From positions 372,001 to 436,000 of the forward strand of contig CACVBU010001295.1 of the NCBI GenBank assembly GCA_902728285.1: a stretch of 64,000 bases of DNA. The letters are read 5' to 3'. Source of the stretch: Clytia hemisphaerica. Lineage: Eukaryota; Cnidaria; Hydrozoa; Leptothecata; Clytiidae. The first letter of the stretch is position 1, and each line of letters begins with the position of its first letter. Below, piece after piece: positions 24,416-37,100 of this stretch. Both the position numbers and the translations under genes were made by a program. The notes under the pieces were generated by a model. It was given only the letters and a program-made list of their open reading frames with translations, did not search any database and was not told the origin of the DNA.

Positions 24416-25214
24416 GAAAAACTAGGCCTTAAAAGTTTTATTTTAGCAGCATTAAAGAGGAGATTTTTATTTCGATAAACGCCTTGACAGGTTATTCAAT
24501 TGCGACATCAAACGCGCAACAACGGACGAAAATTGTCAGACTTTGAAAAATAATTTTCGATTGTGTAAAATCGTAAAATACAGTATATATAGTGAAATAT
24601 ATAGCTGTATTGGAAACGGGATGTTTTTGAAACCGTTGCATCATGTCAACAGATCTGAGAGAACAACAGATCTATTGTACAACATCAGGATCTGGCGGGA
24701 GGTATTCCGTCGGGAACCGCGAAGGCAGCCATCAACGAACAGAGAGCACAGCTGGATTTCAACCTGCTCCATCAAGCCTGACCGTAACTTAACCAACCGA
24801 GGGCAAGTGAAGTTGAAAACTTGCTTAATGACTTGCTGTGAAGGAAAAGCACGGCCAACCCCGACCTCACACGCGTCTTGTTTTTCGTCACGTTCAGGCG
24901 GCGTTTAGTCTGTTTTTAGAGTAAACATATGCCTGACTAACCAGAATCCTAATTTCATTAAACTCGGTTTGGATGCTGACATGAATGAATTCATTGTATT
25001 GGTGTATAAATATTAAAATTTCAAATCAATCGAATTCGGACTCGAAATTAATAGACCTGTCATGGTAAAACCTAACACATCATTTATTAATGCAATTGCA
25101 CGAACATGTCCAAAACGAAACCTGAAAGCAGTGGAAAAGGAGCACTAATGTCAAGCGATCTTTTACAAATGATCGCACAATAATAAATATAGAAAGCGAT
25201 ATACAAAATATTAA
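24416..25214. other. Intra-element region with one GC-richer open frame
   Basis: The frame from 24,641 (MSTDLREQQIYCTTSGSGGR) and the overlapping frame 24,543-24,908 run through locally GC-richer sequence but have no recognised domain. I cannot support a gene. A remnant of another insert is possible. Confidence 0.3.
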
Positions 25215-25353
25215 TACCTTATTCGAAGAAATTTTGGCTGGAAAAAAATTTGACGGATTTGCCTTAAATCCGCGAAACTAAGTTCCCGCCAAATTTAATT
25301 TTATTCGCCATCCGCCGAATTAAATTCTCGCCAAAATTTCTTCGAATAAGGTA
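25215..25353. repeat. 139-bp MITE (CGCCAAATT family)
   Basis: Ends TACCTTATTCGAAGAAATTT and its complement. Interior carries CCGCCAAATT motifs related to the MITE at 25,936 and the half-copy near 37,650. Confidence 0.7.
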
Positions 25354-25904
25354 CTTTACAAAATCTACTCTATAACAGGAGGCACAGCATCGAAATTAAA
25401 AGAAAAACTTGGTCGGTCAAAATCGACCAAAAGTAAATCGTTATTTCCGTTGTAAACAATCACTTTCCGTCGAACCACACTTATCTGAACAACTTTACTA
25501 TTTGCAGTCGGTTGTAAAACCTTGAAACCCTTGATCGTCATGCCAGTGAAATTGTACGTTTGTAACCGAACGAATTTGGCTACCCTTGTAAACATAAATT
25601 CGTCTATCTTACCAACCACTCCATCAGCGAGACAAACGAATGTTCCGATCTTTAAAACCGATTGTTGGTTGAATAAGTAACATGATCGGAATGATTGGTA
25701 CACGTCCTCGTCATCTGTTTCGAGTAGCCTCAATGTCTCCTTAAGATTTTCATCTACGCAATGAACGTTATCTAACGTGAGGGTGAGCGCTCCAATGTAA
25801 AAAACAGGGTGCTGAGCATCACTGTGGTCAATTGCTCCTTGGAGACTTGAAACGAGCTGAAATAGAATCAGTTTGATCAATCTTAAATATTTTTCAAACA
25901 AACG

Positions 25905-26472
25905 TTGAATCCAATGAAGTATAAGCCCGAAGGGTTACCTTAAGTGGATAAATTGTGGCGGGGGTTAAATTTGGCGAATTTGGCCAAAATTTCCAAATTC
26001 GGCAATTCGCCAAACAAATCCCCACCAAATTTAACAAAAATAGAATTATGTGAAAAATCACAGCTTTTTAGTATTTTTTTGAGTAATTTTCACCCATTTC
26101 AGTGTGACAAAATTACCAATTCGCCAAATTAAATCCCAGCCAAAAATCGTGTTTTGGCCAATCGCCAAATTAAATCCCCGCCAAAATTTATCCACTTAAG
26201 GTAGAATCGAATCTTTTCTCAGGCAAGAAAAAGTGAAGCTTTATAATATACGCGGTGCGGTGTTTTGACGAGACGGATAGGATTCAGTGATTTCTTTGTT
26301 TTTGAGTGGTATATTTTTTGAAAGCTAGGGAAAAATTTAGTTTCTATTTGTTATTTGTAGAAAAACCAGGTGGGTCGCTCAAGGCCGCGCAACTTTGGTG
26401 GGATGGGAAGGCTTCAAATCCCACCATAGAGATTCGATTCTAGCCCTTCGGGCTTGTACTTCAGTGGTTGAA
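25905..26472. repeat. MITE (AAGCCCGAAGGG ends) with a second MITE inside
   Basis: Ends TTGAATCCAATGAAGTATAA and the complement of TTCAACCACTGAAGTACAA, followed by GCCCGAAGGG on both sides. It lies in an intron of the copy A transposase. Confidence 0.55.
25936..26203. repeat. Inner MITE, long TIR (CGCCAAATT family)
   Basis: TACCTTAAGTGGATAAATTG, GCGGGG and TTAAATTTGGCGAAT at left are complemented at the right end (26,107-26,203). Confidence 0.75.
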
Positions 26473-27082
26473 TCTGCTAAATAAAGCAAGTAATTGTACC
26501 ACCAGTGAGGACTTAAAAATATATCTTTGAAAATTGGGTCATTTTATGATGACGTCAGCAAGTTTTGGAAAATAATTACCCCATCGGTAAATCGTGAACA
26601 ACATATAGAGAAGCTAACAACTACCATTGACAGATTCACCTGAAATAAAGAATTTCATAGGTTGATTAAACATGAATTGTAAAAAAGGTTTAAGGAGATT
26701 CAAGTATCCTAGATTCAAAGTGCAAAGTTCTAAATTAAAAATACATTATATCCCTGTTATAATAGTCAAATTTAAATTGTCTAAAATGATGATTTTGATG
26801 CTGGTTATACTTTCAAATTCATGGCAATTTCTGGCACTTGAATGAACAAACTGAGATATTCACAAAATAAAGTGAGCTGAAAGCTTTCAAACCTTTACAC
26901 TTATCTACACGGCAACCATATGTCCCCCTGCAAGAAAACTTGCCAATTTGACACTGCGCTGGATAGTCACCCGTCCAACAAATTAACAAACATCTGATTG
27001 TGCAATTTCCAGCCTTCAGGTTACCAACATCTATTGGATATTTAACTTCCAGTCCTAAATGTGAGATTTATAAGAAAATTTA

Positions 27083-27128
27083 GGTGAGTGAAGTAGGTGA
27101 GTGAAGTAGATGAGTGAAGTAGGTGAGT
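27083..27128. repeat. 13-bp microsatellite in intron
   Basis: GTGAGTGAAGTAG is repeated about 3.5 times. Confidence 0.7.
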
Positions 27129-29067
27129 ATAATCAGTTGGTGACATGTGAGAACGAAAGTTTTTAAATATCTTTAGTGTCCAATTATACTTTGGGTAAGA
27201 TAATATTTTCTCCAGAGCTGGGTGGTAAGGTATAATAAACTGCTAAATGAGTAATGTTGGTACTGGTTATTTTCATAATGATTTTACAGTTGAACTGTAT
27301 CTCAATAACAAAACAGCAAAAGGTAGTATAGTATAATTTATAATATGCCTCAAAAGTAGACTTACCATCAATAAAAAGTTCTTCCAACTCTGTAATGAGT
27401 GGTTCCAAAAATGGATCTAAAGCATTTGGTTCTTTATTGGGCAAAGCATGCTCTGGCACAAAGGTTGTGGTGTAAATGTGGTCATTCTTTGAACGATGAA
27501 GCTTCTCCATTGTGGCAATTGATATCTCAATGGAACCTTAATAGTAAAGAAATTGGGAGTTATAATTTTAAGACTAGCTAATAGCCAAGCCATGGCGCTC
27601 TTGTTGATTGATGGTTTTACTGGGAATTATTACCTGAAATTGAGATCCTGAAATTGCCCTGTACACACGTAACTCTTGAGGTTTGAGCAATTATTAGATC
27701 TTTTGAATAAAATCCTTTGTATGTGCCGTGCCATTTACCAAGCTTAGAGAAAATTGATGTCACAAATTTTGTGACAAATCTTCCAAGACTTATTTTAAAT
27801 CTTTGGTGTCCTATTAGAATAAAATTCCTGTGTATAAAAACATCAACAAGAGTTTTATGGGAAAATTACAGAAAATTATTCCCAATGTTACATTATATGA
27901 TTATACAGAATTTTAGCATCATGTGATTAATATTACAATAATACACACAATAACAAATGAGTATCTTTTAGTATAAAATTATATTACATTACACACAAAA
28001 AGGGTTTACTCGTGAATTCCTCTCCATGGATAGTTTTTATTGGCTCAAACTAGATTAACTATCTGTAGAACATGAAACTTAACTTGTCTAGTAGTCTCAG
28101 GTGCCCAATGCATGTGTCCCCACAATCATTATCCACCTGTTTATTTGAACCCCTATGCTTATTAGGCACCTAAAGTAAATGGACAAAAAAAATAACTAAA
28201 ACCTACCAGAGCCTCTTCCAGATTTTGGACTCCACCCATCCCAATGGCCAATCAAAGCAATGTTTCGAGGATCTCCATGTACAAACTTTGGTTGTATTGT
28301 CTCTTCTTTGTAACAATGATAACAAGTAACATCAATTGTTTCACTTTGATTTCCATTAAGATTGATATAACTGTGGCAATTGGTACAAATGTGTGGAAGT
28401 GGCCATCTACAATCACTGTCCCAGAACCACTGCAATTCTTTGAATCTGGAACCGTGCCAAATCTCATTTACTGGATAGCTAACTCCTGATTTTCCTAACC
28501 ACACATCTCTATCTCTCCAATGAGCTAACATTTTTTCTGCCATGTCATCCGATAGAAACCAACGATTTATTTTATCCTTAATAGGAAGATAATATCTATC
28601 AACTGAGGGTGTCACATCACAATGTGGGCATTGCTCATCAATACCAACAACATAGTGGTGAAGGGGGTGATCGACGCTAAAGCAGACTTTATGGTGAACA
28701 GGATCAATGTAAACGCCCCTACTTTTAAGAAGAGAAGTAGCAGTGACATAAGATGGTGGCCAATTTTCCATATTGTGAGCATGACTCAAAAGTTCCCCAA
28801 CATAAGCTAACAGCTCTTCTGTCATTTTTATTGAGGCATTCATACCAGATGCAATGACAAGGCTTCGCATGAGATTTGAGAGTATAAGGTTTTCCCTGAA
28901 AATAAAGAAGAAAAATTTTCACACAAAGTGTTTGATGAATTTAATTCTCAGTTTTGACTTTTCAATATACATATCTTAACCATAACTATAACCTATCACC
29001 CTTTGGTTATCCTAAGTGCCCATTGCCCTGTTTTCAGAGAGACCGATTTGAAATCTTGTGATATTTG

Positions 29068-29261
29068 TACCGTAAGTTGGTCTAAACACTCTGCTTTAGA
29101 GATAGGAATAATAGGAAAGCTTGAATCACTGATTGAAAAAGGATCATTCCTCTCTGACATCTAAGCAAAGAAAAACAGTTTCAACCTTTCTATCAATTTC
29201 AGCTGATAAAAAGGGTGTCGAAATAAGAGGAGGGGTGTCAACATTAGACCAAGTTGCGGTA
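29068..29261. repeat. MITE, TACCGTAAGTTGGTC family, copy 1
   Basis: Ends TACCGTAAGTTGGTCTAA and TTAGACCAAGTTGCGGTA. Interior TTAGAGATAGGAATAATAG is shared with 58,428-59,063 in copy B. Confidence 0.7.
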
Positions 29262-29501
29262 GTTACAAGCAAAAAGATCTCGATAACAATTTAATTATAT
29301 GCACGCTCCAAAGTCATAAAAATCCAAATGAATTCAATCATGCGTGTTTTTTTTTTACGAACAACATGAAAACAGTTTGAGAAAAGGCTAGATTGTATGA
29401 TGGAAGGTTAGTTGATTTTTTTACTGCTCAATAAATGACAAAGACATGAAGGATTAAATTTAAAACCTATACTGACGACATACGGTACCAAAATCGGCAA
29501 G

Positions 29502-29929
29502 CAGTCTGGGAAATCCTCTCAATTGCACGCTTATGTTCCGAGGCCGTAAGCGCGCAATCGCACGGTTATCAAAATGGCAGAATTTTTAAGCGTGTAATTA
29601 CACGCTTATCGAAATTGTTCTGAAACGGGCGGTAAGCGTGTAATTGCACGCTTTAAAATTTCCTATATTTTTCACATGTAATTCCTTCCGAAAGCTCTGT
29701 TGAATTTCAAAAGCCTAGGGCAGTTTTACTCAAAATTTATCGTAGAAGAAGATTCGTAAAAATGGATTGCCCGTTAAACCATGCCTTCGCCTGAATTAGA
29801 GAATTCTGAACCCCTTGAAATCCCTAAGCAATTTCAACCAGGGCGGGATCGGGCGTAAATTATAACCATGCAATTACGGGCTTACGCCCTCGGAACATAA
29901 GCATGCAATTGAGAGGATTTCCCAGACTG
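29502..29929. repeat. 428-bp MITE with internal hairpin motifs
   Basis: Ends CAGTCTGGGAAATCCTCTCA and its complement, extended by matching TTATGTTCCGAGG. Inside, AAGCGTGTAATTGCACGCTT and variants recur as short palindromes. It lies in the first intron of the copy A transposase. Confidence 0.75.
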
Positions 29930-30579
29930 ATATTCCTGTGGTATATCCGGACTCTTAAACACTCTTAACTGGAAGAGCTTTATGCAAAATGTGGGTGTGA
30001 AATTTAAATTACCTGTCATTATTAGATTGATCCAATTCATTTAGAGGAACAGAGAAGTCACCATCATCTCCATCATCATGAGAAGGTCCTGCTGCTGCTA
30101 CATGGTTATTGTGACGGTACATTGAAACATCGATACTAGTATCTATATTGTTATTCATAATCATGCTGCCTTGACAGTTGTTCGAGTCATCTTGCAATAT
30201 GCCTGTCAATGTGCTTGGTGAAACCTCCTGCTGCTGAAGTGACAGTGTATTTGAGTAGAGTGATTGTGTGTGATTAAGTGTTCGGTGTGTAAATGTTTTG
30301 GTTGAGAGCTGAGTTTTCGTCTGAATTATTGCTGTCATTAGCATTAGACTCATCCTGAACAGAATCATTATTGCCAATTACTTGATTTGATCCTTCTTCT
30401 ATTTTGGCAAGCATTAAATATTGTTTGCAATGTGCAATTTCTGTGTTTCGATGAACAGCTTTTCCTTTGCAAGACGGACAAGGACAGTGTGTGTGTGGTT
30501 GAATAGTTGATTTCTCACACCGACAGTTTGCAACTGACAGTCTAGCCCATTTTGGTTGTGGTTCTTGCTCACCTTCCAT

Positions 30580-31134
30580 CTTGTAATCTTTAATTCAGCA
30601 CCATTCAGCCATTTCTATCTGTTCTTCTTTGTCTTTGCTTGGTTCTTTTCTTGGTTGGCTTGTTGTGGAATTTAGAAAAATTGCGCCAAAAATTTTTTTG
30701 AAATATTTTTAACGTGTATTTTACAGACCGAATGTTTCAAAATTTAGAGAATGAATATGAACTAGTATTCCATATAAAACGAAAAGTATGATAATTTTAA
30801 CTTATTTTTTAATGAAATTTTAAGGTTAGATATCAATTTTGAAACTTATTTCATTTTGAAAAATTAAAACTTTTCTAAATTAATCAGTCTTTATTTATAG
30901 TGTTTATGTTATGCAAAATTTCGTGGTCACACGGACAAACTCATCAACTACTTTCAACACTAGGGGAAATAATTTTGTCTCTAGGCCACGGTTTGAAATC
31001 TCCAAACAGCGGCATCAAAGCACCAAGGGTTACGGAAAAAATTTATGCACGTGTACTGTACAAACAGTTTGTCAGATCTATGAGGAGTAAAAAAGTGATT
31101 TTCAGTGATTTTCAAACGTATAAAATCTGGTGAA
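30580..31134. promoter_or_regulatory. Divergent intergenic region, copy A (555 bp)
   Basis: This gap separates the start codons of the transposase (minus) and the SAM-like gene (plus). Copy B has a 553-bp gap between the same two genes. No TATA box or other element is asserted; the arrangement implies a shared bidirectional promoter. Confidence 0.5.
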
Positions 31135-34100
31135 ATGGAGCCAGGAGTAGAAGACTTTACATCAGATGAATTAGTAATGTATCTACGTTCACTCTTTCCT
31201 CTGGAGATGGCGAACAAGATTATTGGTGAGTAAATCATATCTGAATTGAAACTTTAATAAACTTTATTATCATATTGAAACATTATTGTAGACAGGCTAC
31301 GTACGTGGGACTCATTTTTCAAACAATTTTGGCAAAATTTGCAAAAAAGTGACCCTGTATGGCCACCTGAGGGACTTATTTTTCTATTTTGGTGTTTAGC
31401 GACCCTGTGTGGGGCTGGTGGAGGTGAAAAAAAAGTACCTTGACCATAGGAATATCCCTGCACAAAGTTTCAGAAAGGTGCAAGTTCAAGATTTTGAGTC
31501 AAGGGTCCATGAAAAAAAAATTACCAAATCAACTGTTTTATTTATATATATGAATTGGGCCATTTCAAAATTTTGATAGCATGTGTTTATTAAAAATTTT
31601 CTATTTCAGCTTACGACTTGAGTGGTAAACACCTTCAAGTTCTTGTGGGATCTGCCAATCAATTCGCCATTTTGAAAGAAATGAAGTTGAGCATCAAAGA
31701 AATACTTGAATTTCAAGTCAAACTCCCTCCTGCACTGACCAACTCAGAAACAAAAGAGTCGACTCCATCCAAGGCAACAGAACTTGATGTTTTTTTGAAG
31801 AATATGAGGTTAGTTTGTTGTCTACCTCATTAGATAGTTCTTACTATCAGGGTGCCTAATAAATTGAGAGTCAAAATAAACTAAAGAGGTGAAAACATTT
31901 TCAAATACAAGGGAGATATAATTACCAGGTTGTTTAAAATTGTATTTCTGAAAACCCCTAATAAGGAAAATTATAATTAATTTATTATATAATTTATTAT
32001 ATAATTTATTATAATTCTAGGCTAAAATCATGCAATTTAAAGCAAACCTAGCAAACCCTTTGACAGCTGAAAATATTTTCAAAATTTAAACTTGCAGTTC
32101 TAACATGTGTGATAGTTTAAAAAAAATGAAAATTAACTAATGCTGAGTAAAAATCTATAAAAGGTTTTAATCAATTTTTTCTAACGAGGAACCAGCCCGA
32201 AAGCTTTCAACTTTGTTTTAAATTTGTTTAAATGTTTGAATGATTATATCACATATGTTTGTTGGTATTTCAGGCAAAAACAATTAAGAAGCGAAGTTGA
32301 TTCAAGATGGGGCAGATCGATTCCCGCAAATTTTTCCCAACCTGATGCAAAAAAGGACTTAAATGACTTCATGGTATATTTGAAAAATGACTGTCCGCAT
32401 CCAATTATTAGAAAGACCCAAACAGATGTGCTTAAAAGGGCACTTTTGGGCATTGTCCACGAACGTAGAAGATATGGCAAGGTATGATTTTTGATTGTTT
32501 GTCCTTGAAACAACTGAATATATTACAGTATCAATAAAACATTGTGCCAATTTTAAGGCATTAGTTTTAGAGCTTATTTGTACTCTCCATAAATTTTTTC
32601 AGACCAGGTCGGGTAAGAATCTTGATAAAATTTAAGGGGGAGTAGTAAGAGTTGTTTTTTTATAGTAAAGGGGTGATTTTGAGTTTGAGGAGGGGGTGGT
32701 GGCTAAAATTCATGAACTCAAATGCTGATTTAACACTTTTTGTTTTATTTTTTTTATTATTTGCTCTAAAAAGTAAGTTAGAGCAGTCTATGATCAAGCG
32801 TTTTAAAAAAAGCATAGTAGTTCCATTAGTAAAGCATAAATTAGTAATCCTGCTTTTGAGTTTAAATATTTAAACAACTCTTTCTATTATTTCAGAAACC
32901 AGATGAAGAAGATTCAGATACAAGAAGACAGCTTAATTTTGATAAGGTATTAATAGAACTCAACTTTTTATATTGTTGTAGTTTTTATTTGTGTTTTCAA
33001 AAAAATACCAGCAGTCCTTTTATCTATGTTTCAAAATGCAATTTTCAAAATGTGTTTTATTTTTCAGAATAAAAGCACAATAAAACATGTAAATCTAACA
33101 TCAGCACCATTGGTCACCATGGAGGCTGGGGGTCAAAAGAATAATATAAAAAATCTTTTCAGTCATAGAAATATTCTAATGAAGAGAGAAGTCAACTCTA
33201 GCCAAATGACAGTTGAAAGTTGAGACAGGAAATTTTCATAAAGTTTTCTGGGAGACAAAATGACTTTGAATTTGAACACTGAGCAACACTGAAAAGGTGT
33301 ATTTGCTTGCAAAATAGTTTAAAAAATTATAAGATTCAGAAGTAATTTCACAGTCACATTTGCTTGTCAACATTTAGAATCAGCCAGGAACATCGCAAGT
33401 AGCCTAGTTAACTAAGCCCGTATTCACAAGGCTAGGCAAGGACACACGGCTTATGGCAATATAGCGTTTTTATTATATTTATTACATTTTTTATATTTAC
33501 GGATTTTAAGTTTGCCTTGGAATACTGGCTTAGGGAAAGGGCGCGTTCATAATATGAACGCAGGATTCGGTGAGCTTCTGATTGGTCAGAGTAGGTCACG
33601 TGGTAAAAAATCGGAAGTTTTCGTGAGCGGTAGAAGTTTATAATTATTTTATCAGAAAACGAGTAGAAGAGGTAGCCTATAGAAAAGGATGGTACTCATT
33701 GAATGCAAGATCTTTCTTCGATTATATTATGATGGATATTTGGAATACTGTATCAGAAAAAGTTTTCAAGACCTGATCCCGACCTGATAGTGCTCCTCTT
33801 GTTTTTGGGAAGAATTGAACTGATGAAGAAAAAAGAATGCTATTCGTCGTAAAGACAGCAAAAGTTGCTTGTTTCCAGAATGGCAAATAATAAAGTAAAG
33901 ATTTGTGATTGAACATTGACTATCGTATGTGGCAATATATAAGAGAGAGTACTTGTACAAATCCTATGCTGTAGTTCTGTATTCTGATTGGATTGCATGA
34001 CATGATATTGTATCATACTGTAATGGATAGATGATAGACAGTTCTTGGTTTTTGACTGGTTGTGGCCGTTGTGGTTTCTTGTTGTTTTATGAATTTGAGA

Positions 34101-37100
34101 CTTTATGCTCGATTTTACAGACAATGACATCTTTCGTTTTCGAAGAACATAAAACTGTCGGTGCTTATTTTCAGTGACAGCTATACGAATTCAAGACTCA
34201 AGAAAATATTTTTTTTGGGGGGGGGGATTGATTACATACATTGTTTTGTATACGGTATTTTAGCCTGCTAGTCTAAAGTAATTTTTATTTACAGTATTTT
34301 GTTGAAGGTTATTTTTAAGATGAGCTTTGTAAAAATCATACAAAATACTTTAATGTCAAATCACAAAATTATCACTCAAGGAACGAATTTGTCTCTTGTT
34401 GACTTTCCATAAAACATAACTTTTTGAAAAAAATGAACAAATTTTTCCTTCACTCTCCATCGGCACACTTTACAATAGAATTTCATTTTATATTATACAA
34501 AAGGAGCGCATAAACTGTAAGACGGAGAGTTTGTTTATCTAATCTTACAATAAGAGCCAATCAGAAGATAGAGAAAAAGACAAAATAAAAAAATTCTAAA
34601 TAATGTTTTGATATTATGTTCTGTGTGTGGTGTGATTTCATATTTTCGATATGAAACGAATTAAGTCAACGACGAATAATTATGCAAATTATGTGAGTTT
34701 ACGTTATCCCTCGCCGCGAAATTTGAATTGTCGTTGTTGTCAGTTGATAAGCTACCGAGTTTACTGTCCCTAAGCTAGTTATTCAGTCATAACTTAACCA
34801 TCAGATTTATCCAAGTGACTGAATCAAACTAGCTTAGATTTCTAGGCTACATCGCAAGCTGCACATTCACAAGATCAAAATCCTCCCAAAACAACTGGAA
34901 AGAAGGGAAAAGTAAAACATCCTTTTTTATTTGCTACTCATTTGCTGATTTTTAAGACCTACTATAATGACATGATTTCTTTTCTCAGAATCTTGTCAAA
35001 CCACCTTGGGAACTGAATACCTATTACTTAGTCTATTTATATGAATTAAAATATTCAGTTTTTTAGAATGAACACTATATTATGTGCATTATTACTCTTC
35101 ACTATAATTTAATTCCTTTTTTAATAGGGATGTCCAAGACCATCATCAAAGGCAATTGACTTGAGTGTTTCTTCCCCTAAAAGGACTAAGGTAATACTTA
35201 AATCAGATTAAGTTTCGCGAGAGAGAAAAATCGCGAAATTTTCTGGTTTTAATTTTGCGAGTCACAGATTTGAAAATTTTTACGTAGATTTAATTTTGAG
35301 ACTAAGCCTTAAAGCAGCTGAAAAGAGTTTTAATGTTGCGAAAAATGGCAAAAATTTGCAAAATTGTGAAATTTATTCTCGCAAAAGATAATCCGATTAA
35401 AGTAATAAATTATTTTGCCAGTCTTTTTGGCATTAAAAAGCCTTTAGAATAAATATTTATACTTTGGTAAAAATTTGTTAATTGTTTTGAATGATATTAA
35501 AATTAAACTGCCTACTCTTCCCTAAGCCTAAGTTAAATCGATTTTTTATTCAAATTTTTAGAATTATCACAAGCTAAAGCCACTGACACCAAAGAGAGCC
35601 CTTGGTCCGAAGAAATCACTTACCCCCAAGAAAACTACAAAACCAAAGAAAATTCAGGTTAATAATTTTGCCACAGCCAGTATTATGCACATAGTTTGGA
35701 TCAAAACTTTTGAAAAAGGTTGGTAGAAAGAAAATAGGGGGTTAAATTTTAAGGAGGCTTGAGAAAATTCTATCTAATTTTGCTTCTCAAACACGTTTTT
35801 ATTAACAAATTTGAGTAATCAGTTCTCAAAAGAAAGAAATCTTCATCAACAAAGATCTTCTCCTTGTCATTCTAAATGTTTGTTTAATTGGTACAGTCTT
35901 AGGCCAGCACAAAATCAGGGTAAACCGATAAAGAGGTGCATACACAGAGGTATAATAATAGGGGGTTAAGTCAATATTTTACCAAAATAAGGGGTTTGAT
36001 AAAAGATTGGGGTTGGGAGATTTCCCTTTTCAAGAGGGGTTTTGAGCAAAAATAGGGGGTGATGATTTTAAGAGGGGGCTCAGATCCCTGTGCCCACTAT
36101 GTTATGTTAAAGTATTATTTTTGTGAATGGTGGTCAGACTCGGCAAATGATTGAGTGGTCAAAGCTGTATATTCATTAGAAAAACCATTCTGAATACCTT
36201 GTGCGAATAATTTTATGGAAACTATTTGACAAATTTGTTAGGTTTAAAATCTTCACTTTGGTTTAATAATCACATAAACCTTCATTCACAGAGACAAGAT
36301 CAAGTCATAACATCTATCCCAGAGACAGAAGACATAAGGGAGAATCCTTTTTCACAAATGATACAGGTTTCATTTTGCATGTTTTATTATTTGATAAGGC
36401 AAGACTAATTTAATTTGTTGTTTTACGGGCCAAGCTAACCAAAAAAAGAGGGTCAGTCGATTGGCGAAGAAATTAAAATTAAAATTTCACCTATAAAATC
36501 TCCTAAAAAGGAAACAAAAACTACTTCATCTTGACAAAAATGTTGAATAGAAAATAAAAAGACCCAAAAAGCTCGAATTCATGGATGAAATGAAAAATTG
36601 ATTATAAAATTCTCAAAACCTTGGAAAAACTACCAAATTTGTTTAAATCTGACAGTCTGTAAAGCAATGAAAAGAATAATGTACTTTAAAAATCAACTTT
36701 ATTTTTATTTCAATTTTTGAAATTTCAGGGTCGGTCGGGCCCTTAAAACAACTAATCAAATTGGTTTTGCCTAATTACAACAATGTTCATCATTGGAACA
36801 ATTTATCGACTGCATGTGAATATTCTTCTAAAGAAATTATTTCCATTCCACAACTTTACAGGTCACTCATTGTAGCGATTGAATCAGGGATTTATTATTA
36901 GATTCATGACTATAAACTGCTCCAGGGGGGATTGAAATGATTGACATTTTTATCACTATAAAATCAATAAAATCGAATAAAAATTTATAATACCTTAATT
37001 GTTTCAATTTTTCATCTTTCATAAGGAAATTACTACATTTTAAGAACCATTTTAGGTACTCAAATTTATATGACAGCCGAAAGATCAGCTGATTACTTTA

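Larger units (their letters stand above)
25365..30579 (-). pseudogene. TNP2-like CACTA transposase gene, copy A
   Basis: Exons read on the minus strand: 30,579-30,013, 28,895-28,207, 27,536-27,366 and a terminal exon 25,856-25,365, all with GT-AG borders. Exon 1 has a small zinc cluster (CRCEK, HCPCPSCKGKAV, IAHCK) and a Ser/Asn/Asp-rich tail. Exon 2 has NASIKMTEELL, CPHCDVTPSVDRYYLPIKDK, MLAHWRDRDVW, HICTNCHSYI and IGHWDGWSP, a pattern like the N-terminal part of TNP2 transposases (C-x2-C knuckles, Y-LPI-RL--F, W-DG). Exon 3 reads EPLITELEELFIDG. The terminal exon has CLADGVVGKIDEF and VVRRKVIVY, like the C-terminal tail of the family. Two defects: a net frameshift in exon 1 (about 30,280-30,377), and exon 3 ends in phase 1 while the last exon starts in phase 0, with no catalytic (DDE) exons between. 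The core is therefore missing and the copy cannot transpose alone. The family name is inference from these motifs. Confidence 0.6.

Noticed and set aside
24543..24908. 121-codon frame in a GC-richer patch
   Set aside because: No domain, no splice partner, and competing frames of similar length; left as unassigned.
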